The notes under the pieces: model-generated | Database searches by the model: none | What the model was told of the DNA's origin: nothing | Seen by the model: the letters and a program-made list of their open reading frames with translations, nothing else | Shown here: positions 17,179 through 26,293 of the stretch, one piece after another | Numbering within the stretch: position 1 is the stretch's first letter | Layout of the letters: each line of letters opens with the position of its first letter | Translations under genes and position numbers: made by a program | From: Caballeronia novacaledonica | GTDB lineage: Bacteria; Pseudomonadota; Gammaproteobacteria; Burkholderiales; Burkholderiaceae | Length of the DNA stretch: 64,000 nucleotides | Assembly: GCF_900258035.1 (NCBI RefSeq) | Contig: NZ_OGTP01000031.1 | Span: forward strand, 1 to 64,000 | Direction of reading: 5' to 3'

Positions 17179-18452
17179 TGTCCCGGCGGGTCTTCGTCGT
17201 CGGGGCGGGCATCGCCGGACTTGCCGCCGCGGTCGAGGCGCAACGGCGCGGCGCGCGCGTCGTGCTGCACGAGGCGGCGCCTCACGCGGGCGGCCGTTGC
17301 CGCTCTTTCTTCGATGCAAAGCTCGGCGTGACGCTCGACAACGGCAATCATCTGCTGCTGTCAGGCAATCAATCGACGATGGCGTATCTGCGCGCAATCG
17401 GCGCGACCGACACGCTGATCGGCCCGACGCACGCCGAGTATCCCTTTTTCGATGCCGCAACCGGCAACACCTGGACGATCCGCATGTCGCCCGGCCGCTT
17501 GCCGCGCTGGATCTTCGACGCCGAAGCGCGCGTGCCCGGCACGCTGCCCGCCGACTACCTGCCGTTCCTGCCGCTCTTCTGGGCGAAGCCGGGCCGCACG
17601 ATCGAGGAATCCGTGCGACGGAAGGATCGCGTGTGGGATCTTCTCGTGCGCCCGCTGCTGCGCGCCATGCTCAATGCCGATCCGTCCGAGGCGAGCGCTG
17701 AGCTCGCCGCCGGATTGCTGCGCGAGACGGTGGCGCAGGGCGGCCAGGCGTGCCGTCCGCTGATTGCGAGAAGCGGGCTGTCGCATGCGTTCGTCGAGCC
17801 CGCGCTGCGGCATCTGCAGTATGGCGGCGCGGAGATTCGGCTCGGCTCGCGCGTCGCGGGTATCGGGGTATCGGGCACGGATTCGACGGAGCGTGTAAGC
17901 TCGCTGGCTTTCGAAGGCGCGGAGCCTGTCGCGCTCGGAGCGGGCGACGGCGTCGTGCTCGCCGTGCCACCCGACGCGGCGCGCCGGCTGGTGCCGGAGC
18001 TGACCACGCCGGATGCGTCGCGCGCGATCGTCACCGTGCATTTCGCCGTCGACGTGCCGGCGGGCTTTCAGCCGATGACCTGCGTCGTCAACGGCATGTC
18101 GGACTGGGTTTTCGCGGCGGACGGCCGGCTGTCGGTCACGCTCGCCAGCGCCGGCCGATGGCTCGCGACGCCGCACGAAGCGCTCGCGCAGGCGCTCTGG
18201 CAGGAAACGGCCAAGGCGATGCGCATGCCCGCGGCTTCGACGCCGCCCTGGCAGGTGGTCGTCGAGGAACACGCGACGTTTGCCGCCGTGCCCGCGCAGG
18301 AAGGCCTGCGGGCCGCCACGCGCACGCGCTGGCCCAATTTCACGCTCGCGGGCGACTGGACGGCGACCGGCCTGCCCGCGACGATCGAAGGCGCGATCCG
18401 CTCCGGCCAGAAGGCCGCGGAGGCGCTGTTGAACCCATCGATGGAACGCTGA
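17178..18452 (+). CDS. hpnE: Hydroxysqualene dehydroxylase HpnE (FAD-dependent)
   Basis: The 424-residue flavoprotein belongs to the amine oxidase/phytoene desaturase family. The dinucleotide-binding motif GAGIAG occupies residues 9-14, then the GGRCRSF signature that follows the FAD site, and near the C-terminus a second FAD contact LAGDWTATGLPATIEGAI. HpnE reduces hydroxysqualene to squalene in the HpnCDE pathway. The start codon overlaps the hpnD stop (TGATG) and the stop overlaps the shc start, so the genes are translationally coupled. Confidence 0.92.
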   Translation: MSRRVFVVGAGIAGLAAAVEAQRRGARVVLHEAAPHAGGRCRSFFDAKLGVTLDNGNHLLLSGNQSTMAYLRAIGATDTLIGPTHAEYPFFDAATGNTWTIRMSPGRLPRWIFDAEARVPGTLPADYLPFLPLFWAKPGRTIEESVRRKDRVWDLLVRPLLRAMLNADPSEASAELAAGLLRETVAQGGQACRPLIARSGLSHAFVEPALRHLQYGGAEIRLGSRVAGIGVSGTDSTERVSSLAFEGAEPVALGAGDGVVLAVPPDAARRLVPELTTPDASRAIVTVHFAVDVPAGFQPMTCVVNGMSDWVFAADGRLSVTLASAGRWLATPHEALAQALWQETAKAMRMPAASTPPWQVVVEEHATFAAVPAQEGLRAATRTRWPNFTLAGDWTATGLPATIEGAIRSGQKAAEALLNPSMER

Positions 18453-20431
18453 TGAACGATTTATCCCTGTCGGCCGCTGGCGCGCAGGTGTCGGGCGCCT
18501 CGCTCGATTCCGCCGTCAACCGCGCCACCGACGCGCTGCTCGCGGCGCAACATCCGGACGGTTACTGGCTCTACGAACTCGAAGCGGACGCAACTATCCC
18601 GGCTGAATACGTGCTGCTCGTCCACTATCTCGGCGAAACCGCCGACGAGAAGCTCGAAGCGAAGATCGGCCGCTATCTGCGCCGCATTCAACGCGAGGAC
18701 GGCGGCTGGCCGCTCTTCACCGACGGCGCGATGGACGTTTCCGCGACCGTGAAGGCGTATTTCGCGCTGAAGATGATCGGCGATTCGCCCGATGCCGAGC
18801 ACATGCAGCGCGCCCGCCGCGCGATTCTCGCCGCGGGCGGCGCGGAAAAGGTGAACGTGTTCACGCGCATCCTGCTCGCGCTCTTCGGCGTCGTGTCGTG
18901 GCGCGCGGTGCCGATGATGCCCGTCGAGATCATGCGCCTGCCGATGTGGTTTCCGTTTCATCTCTCGAAGGTGTCGTACTGGGCGCGCACGGTGATCGTG
19001 CCGATGCTCGTGCTCAACGCGAAACGCCCGCGCGCGCGCAATCCGCGCGGCGTGCGCATCGACGAAGTGTTCACGAATCCGCCGGTCAACACCGGCATGC
19101 CGGCGCGCTCGGGGCATCAGGGCCGCGGCTGGTTCGCGTTTTTCCGCGTCGTCGATTCGATTCTGCGCGTCGCCGATCCGCTGTTGCCGAAAGCCGGCCG
19201 CGAACGCGCGATCGATGAAGCGGTGCGCTTCGTGGACGAGCGTCTGAACGGCGAGGACGGTCTCGGCGCGATTTTTCCGGCGATGGCCAACTCGGTGATG
19301 ATGTACGACGTGCTCGGTTATCCGCCCGAGCATCCGAACCGCGCGATCGCGCGCAAGTCGCTCGACAAACTGCTCATCGTCGATGAAGCCGACGATGGCG
19401 AAGCGTATTGCCAGCCGTGCCTGTCGCCGGTGTGGGATACGTCGCTCGCGGCGCATGCGCTGCTCGAAACCGGCATGCCGAAAGCCCGCTCGGCGGTGGC
19501 GCGCGGGCTCGCATGGCTCGTGCCGCTGCAGATTCTCGACGTCTACGGCGACTGGATCTCGCGCCGTCCGAACGTGCGGCCGGGCGGCTGGGCGTTCCAG
19601 TTCGCGAACCCGCATTATCCCGACGTCGACGACACCGCCGTCGTCGCGATGGCGATGGAGCGCGCCGATCGCGAGAACGGCACGGCAATGTACGGCGAGT
19701 CGATCGCGCGGGCGCGCGAGTGGGTCGTCGGCATGCAGAGCAGCGACGGCGGCTGGGGCGCGTTCGAGCCGGAAAACACGCAGTACTACCTGAACAACAT
19801 TCCGTTCTCGGATCACGGCGCGCTGCTCGATCCGCCGACGGTCGACGTGTCCGCGCGCTGCCTGTCGATGCTCGCGCAGCTCGGCGAGACGTCGCTCAAC
19901 AGCGAGCCTGCGCGCCGCGCGTTCGACTACATCGTCCGGGGACAGGAACGCGACGGAAGCTGGTACGGACGCTGGGGCCTGAACTACATCTACGGCACCT
20001 GGTCGGCGATGAGCGCGCTGAACGCCGCCGGCGTCGCGCCGACGGACCCGCGCATGAAGCGCGCGGCGGACTGGCTCATCGGCATTCAAAACAGCGACGG
20101 CGGCTGGGGCGAGGACGGCGAGAGCTACAAGCTGGACTATCGCGGTTACGAGCAGGCGCAGAGCACGGCGTCGCAGACGGCCTGGGCGCTGCTCGGGCTG
20201 ATGGCGGCGGGTCTGGTCGAGCATCCGGCCGTTGCGCGCGGCGTCGGCTATCTGCTGAGGACGCAGCAGTCGCACGGTCTGTGGGACGAAACGCGCTTCA
20301 CGGCGACCGGTTTTCCGCGCGTGTTTTATCTGCGCTACCACGGCTATCGCAAGTTTTTCCCGCTGTGGGCGCTCGCGCGCTATCGCAACCTGACGCGCGA
20401 CGGCCTCACGCGCGTGATGGCGGCAATGTGA
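18452..20431 (+). CDS. shc: Squalene-hopene cyclase
   Basis: A 659-residue class II triterpene cyclase that converts squalene to hopene/hopanol on the inner membrane. The catalytic acid motif DVDDTA is at about residues 391-396. Several QW repeats are visible, for example REDGGWPLF, MQSSDGGWGAF, RDGSWYGRWG-like (here ERDGSWYGRWG) and IQNSDGGWGED. Length is normal for the family. ATG 18452 overlaps the hpnE stop and its own stop overlaps the GTG start of hpnG. This gene is the committed step of the hopanoid locus and the strongest evidence that the host makes hopanoids. Confidence 0.96.
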   Translation: MNDLSLSAAGAQVSGASLDSAVNRATDALLAAQHPDGYWLYELEADATIPAEYVLLVHYLGETADEKLEAKIGRYLRRIQREDGGWPLFTDGAMDVSATVKAYFALKMIGDSPDAEHMQRARRAILAAGGAEKVNVFTRILLALFGVVSWRAVPMMPVEIMRLPMWFPFHLSKVSYWARTVIVPMLVLNAKRPRARNPRGVRIDEVFTNPPVNTGMPARSGHQGRGWFAFFRVVDSILRVADPLLPKAGRERAIDEAVRFVDERLNGEDGLGAIFPAMANSVMMYDVLGYPPEHPNRAIARKSLDKLLIVDEADDGEAYCQPCLSPVWDTSLAAHALLETGMPKARSAVARGLAWLVPLQILDVYGDWISRRPNVRPGGWAFQFANPHYPDVDDTAVVAMAMERADRENGTAMYGESIARAREWVVGMQSSDGGWGAFEPENTQYYLNNIPFSDHGALLDPPTVDVSARCLSMLAQLGETSLNSEPARRAFDYIVRGQERDGSWYGRWGLNYIYGTWSAMSALNAAGVAPTDPRMKRAADWLIGIQNSDGGWGEDGESYKLDYRGYEQAQSTASQTAWALLGLMAAGLVEHPAVARGVGYLLRTQQSHGLWDETRFTATGFPRVFYLRYHGYRKFFPLWALARYRNLTRDGLTRVMAAM

Positions 20432-21114
20432 ACGCGCCTGTCGTCGCCGTGACGGGCATGGCGTTCGAGGCGAAGATCGTGCGCGGACGCGGCGTCGATG
20501 TGGTGTTCGCGGCGCGCGCCGACTGGCTCGAACGCGCGTTGTCCGATGCGATCGCGCGCGGCTGCTCGGGCATCATCAGCTTCGGCACGGCGGGCGGGCT
20601 CGCGCCGGATCTCGAGCCGGGCGAACTGATTGTCGCCGAGAGCGTGTGCGGTCCGTTCGGCGAACTGCATACCGACGCGGCGTGGTCCGCGCGTATCGTC
20701 GATGCGTTCGCGGGCACGCCCGTCGAGCGGATCATGCGGCGCGGCCGGATGGCGGGCGTCGCCGCGCCCGTGAAGAGCGGGGCGGAAAAGCGCTCGCTGC
20801 ATTCGTCGACCGGCGCGCTGGCCGTCGATATGGAATCGCACATCGCCGGGGCGATCGCGACTGCGCGCGGCTTGCCGTTCGCCGTCTGCCGGGCGATTGT
20901 CGATCCGGCGTGGCGCACGCTGCCGCCCGCCGCGACCGCCGGCCTGCGCGATGACGGCACAACGGCCATCCGTCCGATTTTGCGTGAACTGCTGCGCGAT
21001 CCGTCGCAACTGGGCGCGCTTCTGCGGCTCGCCTCCGACGCCCGCGCGGCCCGCGCGACGCTCGTGCAGGCGCGGCACGCGCTGGGAACGGCGCGGGCGC
21101 TCGCGTTTGCCTGA
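20428..21114 (+). CDS. hpnG: HpnG, adenosylhopane nucleoside phosphorylase
   Basis: The 228-residue protein is of the nucleoside phosphorylase / MTA-SAH nucleosidase fold. Visible motifs are ISFGTAGGLAPDLEPGE and the nucleoside-contact region VDMESHIAGAIA. In hopanoid makers HpnG removes adenine from adenosylhopane to give ribosylhopane or its phosphate, after HpnH has attached the adenosyl group. Translation begins at GTG 20428, which overlaps the shc stop codon. It is the last gene of the hpnD-hpnE-shc-hpnG run; the next gene has its own promoter-like region. Confidence 0.9.
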   Translation: MNAPVVAVTGMAFEAKIVRGRGVDVVFAARADWLERALSDAIARGCSGIISFGTAGGLAPDLEPGELIVAESVCGPFGELHTDAAWSARIVDAFAGTPVERIMRRGRMAGVAAPVKSGAEKRSLHSSTGALAVDMESHIAGAIATARGLPFAVCRAIVDPAWRTLPPAATAGLRDDGTTAIRPILRELLRDPSQLGALLRLASDARAARATLVQARHALGTARALAFA

Positions 21115-21148
21115 GCCCTTGTTTTCTGCGGGTTAACCCTTACCTCGT

Positions 21149-21154
21149 TATAAT
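21149..21154 (+). promoter_or_regulatory. -10 element upstream of the thioesterase
   Basis: A perfect TATAAT sits 78 bp upstream of the start codon, preceded by the palindrome GGGTTAACCC (21130-21139). No -35 at normal spacing is obvious, so the palindrome may mark an activator or repressor site. Confidence 0.45.
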
Positions 21155-21231
21155 CAGGGAAAACCCTAATTAAGCGCGCGTCGATTGCTCTGTCCGGCGA
21201 CGCGCGCGGCAAAGAAAACGAGGAACCGCAA

Positions 21232-21705
21232 ATGAATTTTCACACCCGCAAATGGGTCAAGCCCGAAGATCTGAATCCGAACGGAAGCCTGTTCGGCGGC
21301 AGCCTTCTGCGCTGGATCGACGAAGAAGCCGCGATTTACGCAATTTCGCAACTGGGCAACCAGCGCGTCGTGACCAAGTTCATGTCCGAGATCAACTTCG
21401 TCAGTTCGGCACGTCAGGGCGACATCATCGAACTGGGCATCACCGCGACGCATTTCGGCCGCACGTCGATCACGCTGCGCGCGGAAGTCCGCAACAAGAT
21501 CACGCGCAAAAGCATTCTGACCGTCGAGAAGATGGTGTTCGTGAATCTGAACGAGCAGGGCGAGCCCGCGCCGCACGGCCGCACGAAGATCCGCTATGCA
21601 GATGAACTGTTCGAGGCGTATCGGCGCGATCAGGGTACGGTGGAAGCGCCGAAATTGTCGGGCGACGATTTGATCGAGGAAGCCGTCGAAGAGTCGGCTC
21701 ACTAA
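21232..21705 (+). CDS. Acyl-CoA thioesterase (YciA-like hotdog fold)
   Basis: This 157-residue protein shows the hotdog thioesterase pattern PNGSLFGGSLLRWIDEEAAI, with the helix Asp expected at the catalytic base, and the strand FVSSARQGDIIELG. Such cytoplasmic enzymes hydrolyse short to medium acyl-CoA. The ATG follows GAGGAACCGCAA. It lies 117 bp after hpnG with its own -10 box, so it is probably transcribed separately from the hopanoid genes. A bidirectional hairpin ends it. Confidence 0.85.
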   Translation: MNFHTRKWVKPEDLNPNGSLFGGSLLRWIDEEAAIYAISQLGNQRVVTKFMSEINFVSSARQGDIIELGITATHFGRTSITLRAEVRNKITRKSILTVEKMVFVNLNEQGEPAPHGRTKIRYADELFEAYRRDQGTVEAPKLSGDDLIEEAVEESAH

Positions 21706-21709
21706 AAGC

Positions 21710-21733
21710 AAACGGCGCTCACGCGCCGTTTTT
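21710..21733. terminator. Bidirectional terminator between thioesterase and mlaA
   Basis: Arms AAACGGCGC (21710-21718) and GCGCCGTTT (21723-21731) with a four-base loop and a T run on the plus strand. It serves the thioesterase gene and, on the other strand, the converging mlaA gene. Confidence 0.75.
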
Positions 21734-21742
21734 CATACTCGC

Positions 21743-22720
21743 CTACTTGCCCGCGGGCTCCGCCGCCGGATCCTCGTACTGCGGCAGCCCTTGTCCCTTG
21801 CTCGAACTCGGCGACGGCTCGCCCTTCGGCGCGTTTTCTTCCGGCGCAGGCGATTTCCCGCCGACGCCACCCGCCGGCGAGACCGCCGCGCCCGGATCGA
21901 CATACGTCGGCAAGCCCTGTTCCTTGCTGCCACCGCCGGTCTCGCCCGGCGCGCTCGCGCCCTCCGGCTCCGATGCGCCCTCGTCGCCGTAATCGGGCAG
22001 CGTGCTTGCGCCGCCTCCCGTCAGCAGATACTGACGCCGCTGTGTGTACGCGTCACGCACGAACGCGTATTTGTCGAGCGCGGCCGCCGAGAGCAGATCG
22101 GTCGCGCCGATCAAATCCGCACGCGCGCTCACGAAGTTGACGCCATACAACGGCCAGCGAATCTCCGCCTCGGTATAACTCACGGGATTCACGCGCCAGT
22201 CGACGAGCCAGGTCGTCGAATCGCGGAACGAGCTCGGTCCGAGCAGCGGCAGCACGAGATACGGCCCCGACGGCATGCCGTAATGCCCGAGCGTCAGGCC
22301 GAAGTCCTGATGATGCTTCGGCAAGCCCGCCGGCGATGCGATATCGATCAGGCCGCCGATGCCGAACAGCGAGTTCATCGCGATGCGCATCAGATCCTGC
22401 GTCGCATCGGTGATCTTCAACTGCAGCAGGTTGTTCGCGAAGTTCGAGAAATCGCCGAGATTCGAGAAGAAATTGCTGACCGCGGTGCGGAACGGGCTCG
22501 GCGTGTAATCGACGTAGAACTGCGCGACGGGCTTGGCGACGTAAGTATCGAGCGTGTCGTTGAACGTGAAGATCTTGCGGTTCATCGGCTCCAGCGGGTC
22601 TTTCGGATTGCGGTCCGGGCCGGTCGCGCAGCCCGTCGTCGCGAGCGCGCCCGCCATCGCCAGACTCATCCCCAATTTGCGCATTGCACGAGCGGTCAAA
22701 ACCGTCGATCCCCACTTCAT
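21743..22720 (-). CDS. mlaA: MlaA/VacJ family outer-membrane lipoprotein with unusual C-terminal tail
   Basis: A 325-residue lipoprotein with signal and lipobox TTGC near residue 31, followed by the MlaA core (DPLEPMNRKIFTFNDTLD, SNLGDFSNFANNLLQ, DFGLTLGHYGM). MlaA is the outer-membrane gate of a retrograde lipid pathway. The last 80 or so residues are unusual: Gly/Pro/Ser/Glu-rich with three copies of an LP-x-Y-x-D unit (LPDYGDE, LPTYVDP, LPQYEDP). The start overlaps the end of hpnN by 4 bp. With divergent hpnM (MlaC-like) it forms a hopanoid trafficking set. Confidence 0.88.
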   Translation of the reverse strand: MKWGSTVLTARAMRKLGMSLAMAGALATTGCATGPDRNPKDPLEPMNRKIFTFNDTLDTYVAKPVAQFYVDYTPSPFRTAVSNFFSNLGDFSNFANNLLQLKITDATQDLMRIAMNSLFGIGGLIDIASPAGLPKHHQDFGLTLGHYGMPSGPYLVLPLLGPSSFRDSTTWLVDWRVNPVSYTEAEIRWPLYGVNFVSARADLIGATDLLSAAALDKYAFVRDAYTQRRQYLLTGGGASTLPDYGDEGASEPEGASAPGETGGGSKEQGLPTYVDPGAAVSPAGGVGGKSPAPEENAPKGEPSPSSSKGQGLPQYEDPAAEPAGK

Positions 22721-25377
22721 TCTTCAATTCCTCTTAGGTTGTCATGTCGTTGCGCCGCCCTGAGCTTCGCTCGCGCCGCCGCGCGCACCTTGCGCGGCTT
22801 GCCCATCAGAACGGGCTGGAAAACCACCGCGCCGATCAGCGTGCAAAAGAGCGACAGCGCCAGCAGCCGTCCCATGCTGGACGTGCCCGGATGATGAGAG
22901 AACCACAGGCTGCCGAATGCCGTCGCCGTCGTGGCCGCACTGAACATAACGGCATGGGTGAGGCTGGACTGTAGCAAGCGCGTCTGCCCGGAACGCCACG
23001 CCATCACGAAATAGATCTTGAACGCGACGCCGACGCCCAGCATCAGCGGCAGCGCGATGATGTTCGCGAAGTTGAGCGGCATCCCGAAGACGACGCACAG
23101 TTCCAGCGTGACGATCGCGGAGACGAGCAACGGTACCAAAGTTCTTAAAACATCGCCAAAACGGCGCAGCGCGATCCACAGCAGCACGGTGATCGCGATG
23201 AGCGAGTAGAGCGCCGCCTGCTCGAACGCCCGGATGATCGTCTCCGCCGAATGGCGCACGGAAATCGGCCCGCCGATCGCGTCGGGTTCGGCCTTCTGCA
23301 CGGCGTCGGCGAAGCGGGCGAGCAGCGCGTCGTCGTTCGGATCGACGCCCGGCGGGATTTTCGGCGCGATATCGACGAGCGCCTGGCCCTGCGGCGTCAC
23401 GAACGACGCGACCATCTGCGGCGGCAGCGTTTCGCGCGTGATTTCCGTCGGCGTGAGCAGCGCGCGCAATTGCGCGAGCGCGAGGCGCAGCGGCTCGGCC
23501 ATCGCGTGCTCGGCGCGATCGCGCGTCGCGGCGTCGGCTTGCGCCAGCTTCGCGAGCGTCTGCGACAAATGCTTCGCTTCCTTGTCGCCGGGTCCGGGAT
23601 GTTCGTCGGCGGCGAGCGAGAGCTGGCTCGACACGCGTTTCAGCGCCGCGACGCGCACCGCGTCCGTCGCGGGCGACGCCGTCTGCTGATCGAGCGCGGG
23701 CAGCAGTTGATCGGCGGCGGATTTGATGAGTTCGAGCTTCTTCGGCTGATCGGACGGAATGAGCGAGGAGAGCGTCGTCGCGCTGCCGACTTGCGGCAGT
23801 TTGCGCAGCTTCGCGGCGATGTCGTCCGCCGCCGCGAGCGAGGGCGCGAGCACCGCGACATCGTTCACCGCGCCTTCGGGCGAATCCTTGAGCGCGATGA
23901 GCGTCGCCATCGACTCGGTGTGCGGATCCTTCAGATGCAGCGGATTGAAGTCGAAACGCAGATCGAAGAGCAGCGGCAGCGCGCCGATCACGACCACGAG
24001 CGTGCCGATCAGCACCGGCTTGCGGTGTTTGTCGAGGAATTCGTCGAGCGGCGCGAGCACCGGAAAGCCTGGCGAGTGCGCTTCGCCCGGCGGCGCGAAG
24101 ACCTTGATGAGCGCGGGCAAGAGCGTCATGTTGGTCGCGTACGCGACGAACATGCCGACGCCCGCGATCAGCCCCAGTTCCGACACGCCGCGATACGCGG
24201 TCGGCAGAAACGAGAAGAAGCTCGCGGCCGTCGCGGTGGCGGCGAGCGTGAGCGGCACCGCGACATGGCGCGCGGTTTCCGCGAGCGATACGTCGAGCCG
24301 TTTGTGCTTGTAGCGCTCCTCGCGATACTTCACGCCGAACTGGATGCCGAAGTCCACGCCCAGGCCGACGAAGAGCACCATGAACGCGACCGAGATCATG
24401 TTGAGCGCGTGGACCATCATGAGGCCGAGCGCGGCGGTGATCGCGAGCCCGACGAAGACCGTGACGAACACCGCGAAGATCATGCGCTTCGAGCGCAGCG
24501 CGACCCAGAGAATGATCAGCACGACGAGGAAAGTCAGCACGCCGTTGAGCACGGCGCCGTCCTGCACGGACGCGAATTCCTCGTCGGCGAGCGGTTGCGC
24601 GCCCGTCAGATGCAGCGTCGCGCCATACTTTTTGTCGAGGCCGAGTTCGGCGGCCTTCGCGCGAATCTCGTCCGACGTGCCCGCCGCCGCCTTCAGCGCG
24701 TTGAAGTTCAGTTCCGGCAGGACGGTGACGAACGCGCGTCCGGGCGCGTTTGCATTCGACGCATCCGCGAGGCCGCGCCACGAGAACGCGGCGGGCTGAT
24801 TCGCGAGGACCCGGTCGAGCACGGTCGCGCTCCTGCCGAGCAGACCGGCCATCTGGCCGAGATTGACCTGTCCCAGCGTCAGCGGCAGATTGAGCGTGGT
24901 GTTGAGCGTCTGCGCGAGGCCGGTGAGCGTCGGGTCGTGCGCGAGCGTGTTGATGAGCGGGCGCGCCTGCACGAGCTGCTTCGTGACCTGCTCGACCTTG
25001 TCCGCCGGCAGATACAGCAGGCCGTCGTGCTCGAAGAACGCGCCGCCTTCGGGCTGCGAAACCGACTTGAAGCGCTCCGGCTCCTTCGCGAGCGCGGCGG
25101 CGAGTTCGTTGGCGGCGGCATCGGCGAATTCCTGGGCGGGCGCCTGAACCACGATCAGCAGCGTCGCGCCGCGCTGCGGAAACGCCGCGTCGATGGCCTT
25201 GCTGCGCGCAGCCCATTCGGGCTCCGTCTCGATCAACTGGCTGACGTCGGTGCTGATTTTGAAGTGATGGACGACATAAATCGTGGAGAGCACGCCGAGC
25301 AGAAGCGAAACGGCGATAATCCACGCCGGCCGGCGGATGGCGAGAGTGACGAAGCGAGTAATGTTGGACGTCAGCAT
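22717..25377 (-). CDS. hpnN: HpnN, MMPL/RND-type hopanoid transporter
   Basis: The 886-residue inner-membrane protein has the RND/MMPL layout. One N-terminal helix (PAWIIAVSLLLGVLSTIYVV) is followed by a large periplasmic domain, helices 2-6 (for example TFLVVLIILWVALRS), a second periplasmic domain and a C-terminal helix bundle. HpnN homologues move hopanoids from the inner to the outer membrane. Its 3' end overlaps the mlaA start. It is divergent from hpnM across 268 bp, so the two transport halves may share a control region. Length is normal for the family. Confidence 0.9.
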   Translation of the reverse strand: MLTSNITRFVTLAIRRPAWIIAVSLLLGVLSTIYVVHHFKISTDVSQLIETEPEWAARSKAIDAAFPQRGATLLIVVQAPAQEFADAAANELAAALAKEPERFKSVSQPEGGAFFEHDGLLYLPADKVEQVTKQLVQARPLINTLAHDPTLTGLAQTLNTTLNLPLTLGQVNLGQMAGLLGRSATVLDRVLANQPAAFSWRGLADASNANAPGRAFVTVLPELNFNALKAAAGTSDEIRAKAAELGLDKKYGATLHLTGAQPLADEEFASVQDGAVLNGVLTFLVVLIILWVALRSKRMIFAVFVTVFVGLAITAALGLMMVHALNMISVAFMVLFVGLGVDFGIQFGVKYREERYKHKRLDVSLAETARHVAVPLTLAATATAASFFSFLPTAYRGVSELGLIAGVGMFVAYATNMTLLPALIKVFAPPGEAHSPGFPVLAPLDEFLDKHRKPVLIGTLVVVIGALPLLFDLRFDFNPLHLKDPHTESMATLIALKDSPEGAVNDVAVLAPSLAAADDIAAKLRKLPQVGSATTLSSLIPSDQPKKLELIKSAADQLLPALDQQTASPATDAVRVAALKRVSSQLSLAADEHPGPGDKEAKHLSQTLAKLAQADAATRDRAEHAMAEPLRLALAQLRALLTPTEITRETLPPQMVASFVTPQGQALVDIAPKIPPGVDPNDDALLARFADAVQKAEPDAIGGPISVRHSAETIIRAFEQAALYSLIAITVLLWIALRRFGDVLRTLVPLLVSAIVTLELCVVFGMPLNFANIIALPLMLGVGVAFKIYFVMAWRSGQTRLLQSSLTHAVMFSAATTATAFGSLWFSHHPGTSSMGRLLALSLFCTLIGAVVFQPVLMGKPRKVRAAARAKLRAAQRHDNLRGIEE

Positions 25378-25645
25378 GAAGACGCTACCTGGAGTGCCCT
25401 GTTATCTTTTATGCGTGCGAACGCGCGAATTGCATGATGCCGACCGCCGGAAACCGGATCACTTCCGTGAAAATGAAACGATGCGGGAAGCCGCGCAAGT
25501 ATACCGGGCGCATCGCAACGCGCCGTGCTTGAACTGTCGCGGCGCGGCGGTGTCGATATACTGACCTCGCAGCCGGCTGGCCGCTCGTGCAATGTCCGAA
25601 GGCCGCACAACCCGCGCCACCAAACCTGATTAGAGAACGGGTGCC

Positions 25646-26263
25646 ATGAAACGCTATCTGTCTTTTTGCTTTGCTTTCCTCCTTGCCTCGCTGTCCTTTA
25701 CGGGCGAGGCGCTCGCACAAACGAGTCCCGATGCCGTCGTGAAGAACGCCGTCGAAGGCACGGTCAACGCGATGAAGGCCGACCCGCAGGCGCGCGGCGG
25801 CGACATGGCGAAGATTACGCAGCTCGTCGAAACGCGCTTCCTGCCCGCCACCGACTTCCAGCGCACCACGCGCATCGCGGTCGGCAAAGCCTGGGCGAGC
25901 GCCACGCCCGAGCAGCAAAAGCAGCTTTACGACCAGTTCCAGACGCTTCTGGTCCGCACCTATGCGGCCTCGCTCGCGCAGTTGCGCGATCAGGACGTGA
26001 CGTTCAAGTTCGACGCGCCCAAACTCGACGCCAACGCGAAAGACACGGTCGTCGAATCGCACGTCATTTCCACGGGCGGCGACAACCCGGTGCGCTATCG
26101 TCTGGAGAAGACGCCGCAGGGCTGGAAAATCTACGACATCGACATGATGGGCGCTTGGCTCATCCAGGTCTATCAGCAACAGTTCGTCGGCCAGTTGCAA
26201 AAGGGCGGCGTCGACGGTCTCATCAAGTTCCTTTCCGAGCACAACGCCCGTTCCGCGGGCTGA
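25646..26263 (+). CDS. hpnM: HpnM, MlaC/Ttg2D-like periplasmic hopanoid-binding protein
   Basis: A 205-residue exported protein with a clear signal peptide (YLSFCFAFLLASLSFTGEALA). The mature region is of the MlaC/Ttg2 fold, with FQRTTRIAVGKAWASATPEQ and the closing GWKIYDIDMMGAWLIQVY. MlaC-type proteins carry a lipid across the periplasm; in hopanoid loci this relative is called HpnM. It faces away from hpnN and mlaA, which would supply the inner- and outer-membrane ends of the same pathway. ATG 25646 follows GAACGGGTGCC. Confidence 0.88.
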   Translation: MKRYLSFCFAFLLASLSFTGEALAQTSPDAVVKNAVEGTVNAMKADPQARGGDMAKITQLVETRFLPATDFQRTTRIAVGKAWASATPEQQKQLYDQFQTLLVRTYAASLAQLRDQDVTFKFDAPKLDANAKDTVVESHVISTGGDNPVRYRLEKTPQGWKIYDIDMMGAWLIQVYQQQFVGQLQKGGVDGLIKFLSEHNARSAG

Positions 26264-26293
26264 GTTCGCGTCTCTTTCGCCGGCAGGCCGGCT

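Noticed and set aside
23251..25437. 728-codon frame opposite hpnN
   Set aside because: Antisense shadow of a well-supported RND transporter.
25529..25562. TTGAAC / TATACT as an hpnM promoter
   Set aside because: The spacing of 22 bp is too long for a standard sigma-70 promoter, so it was not listed.
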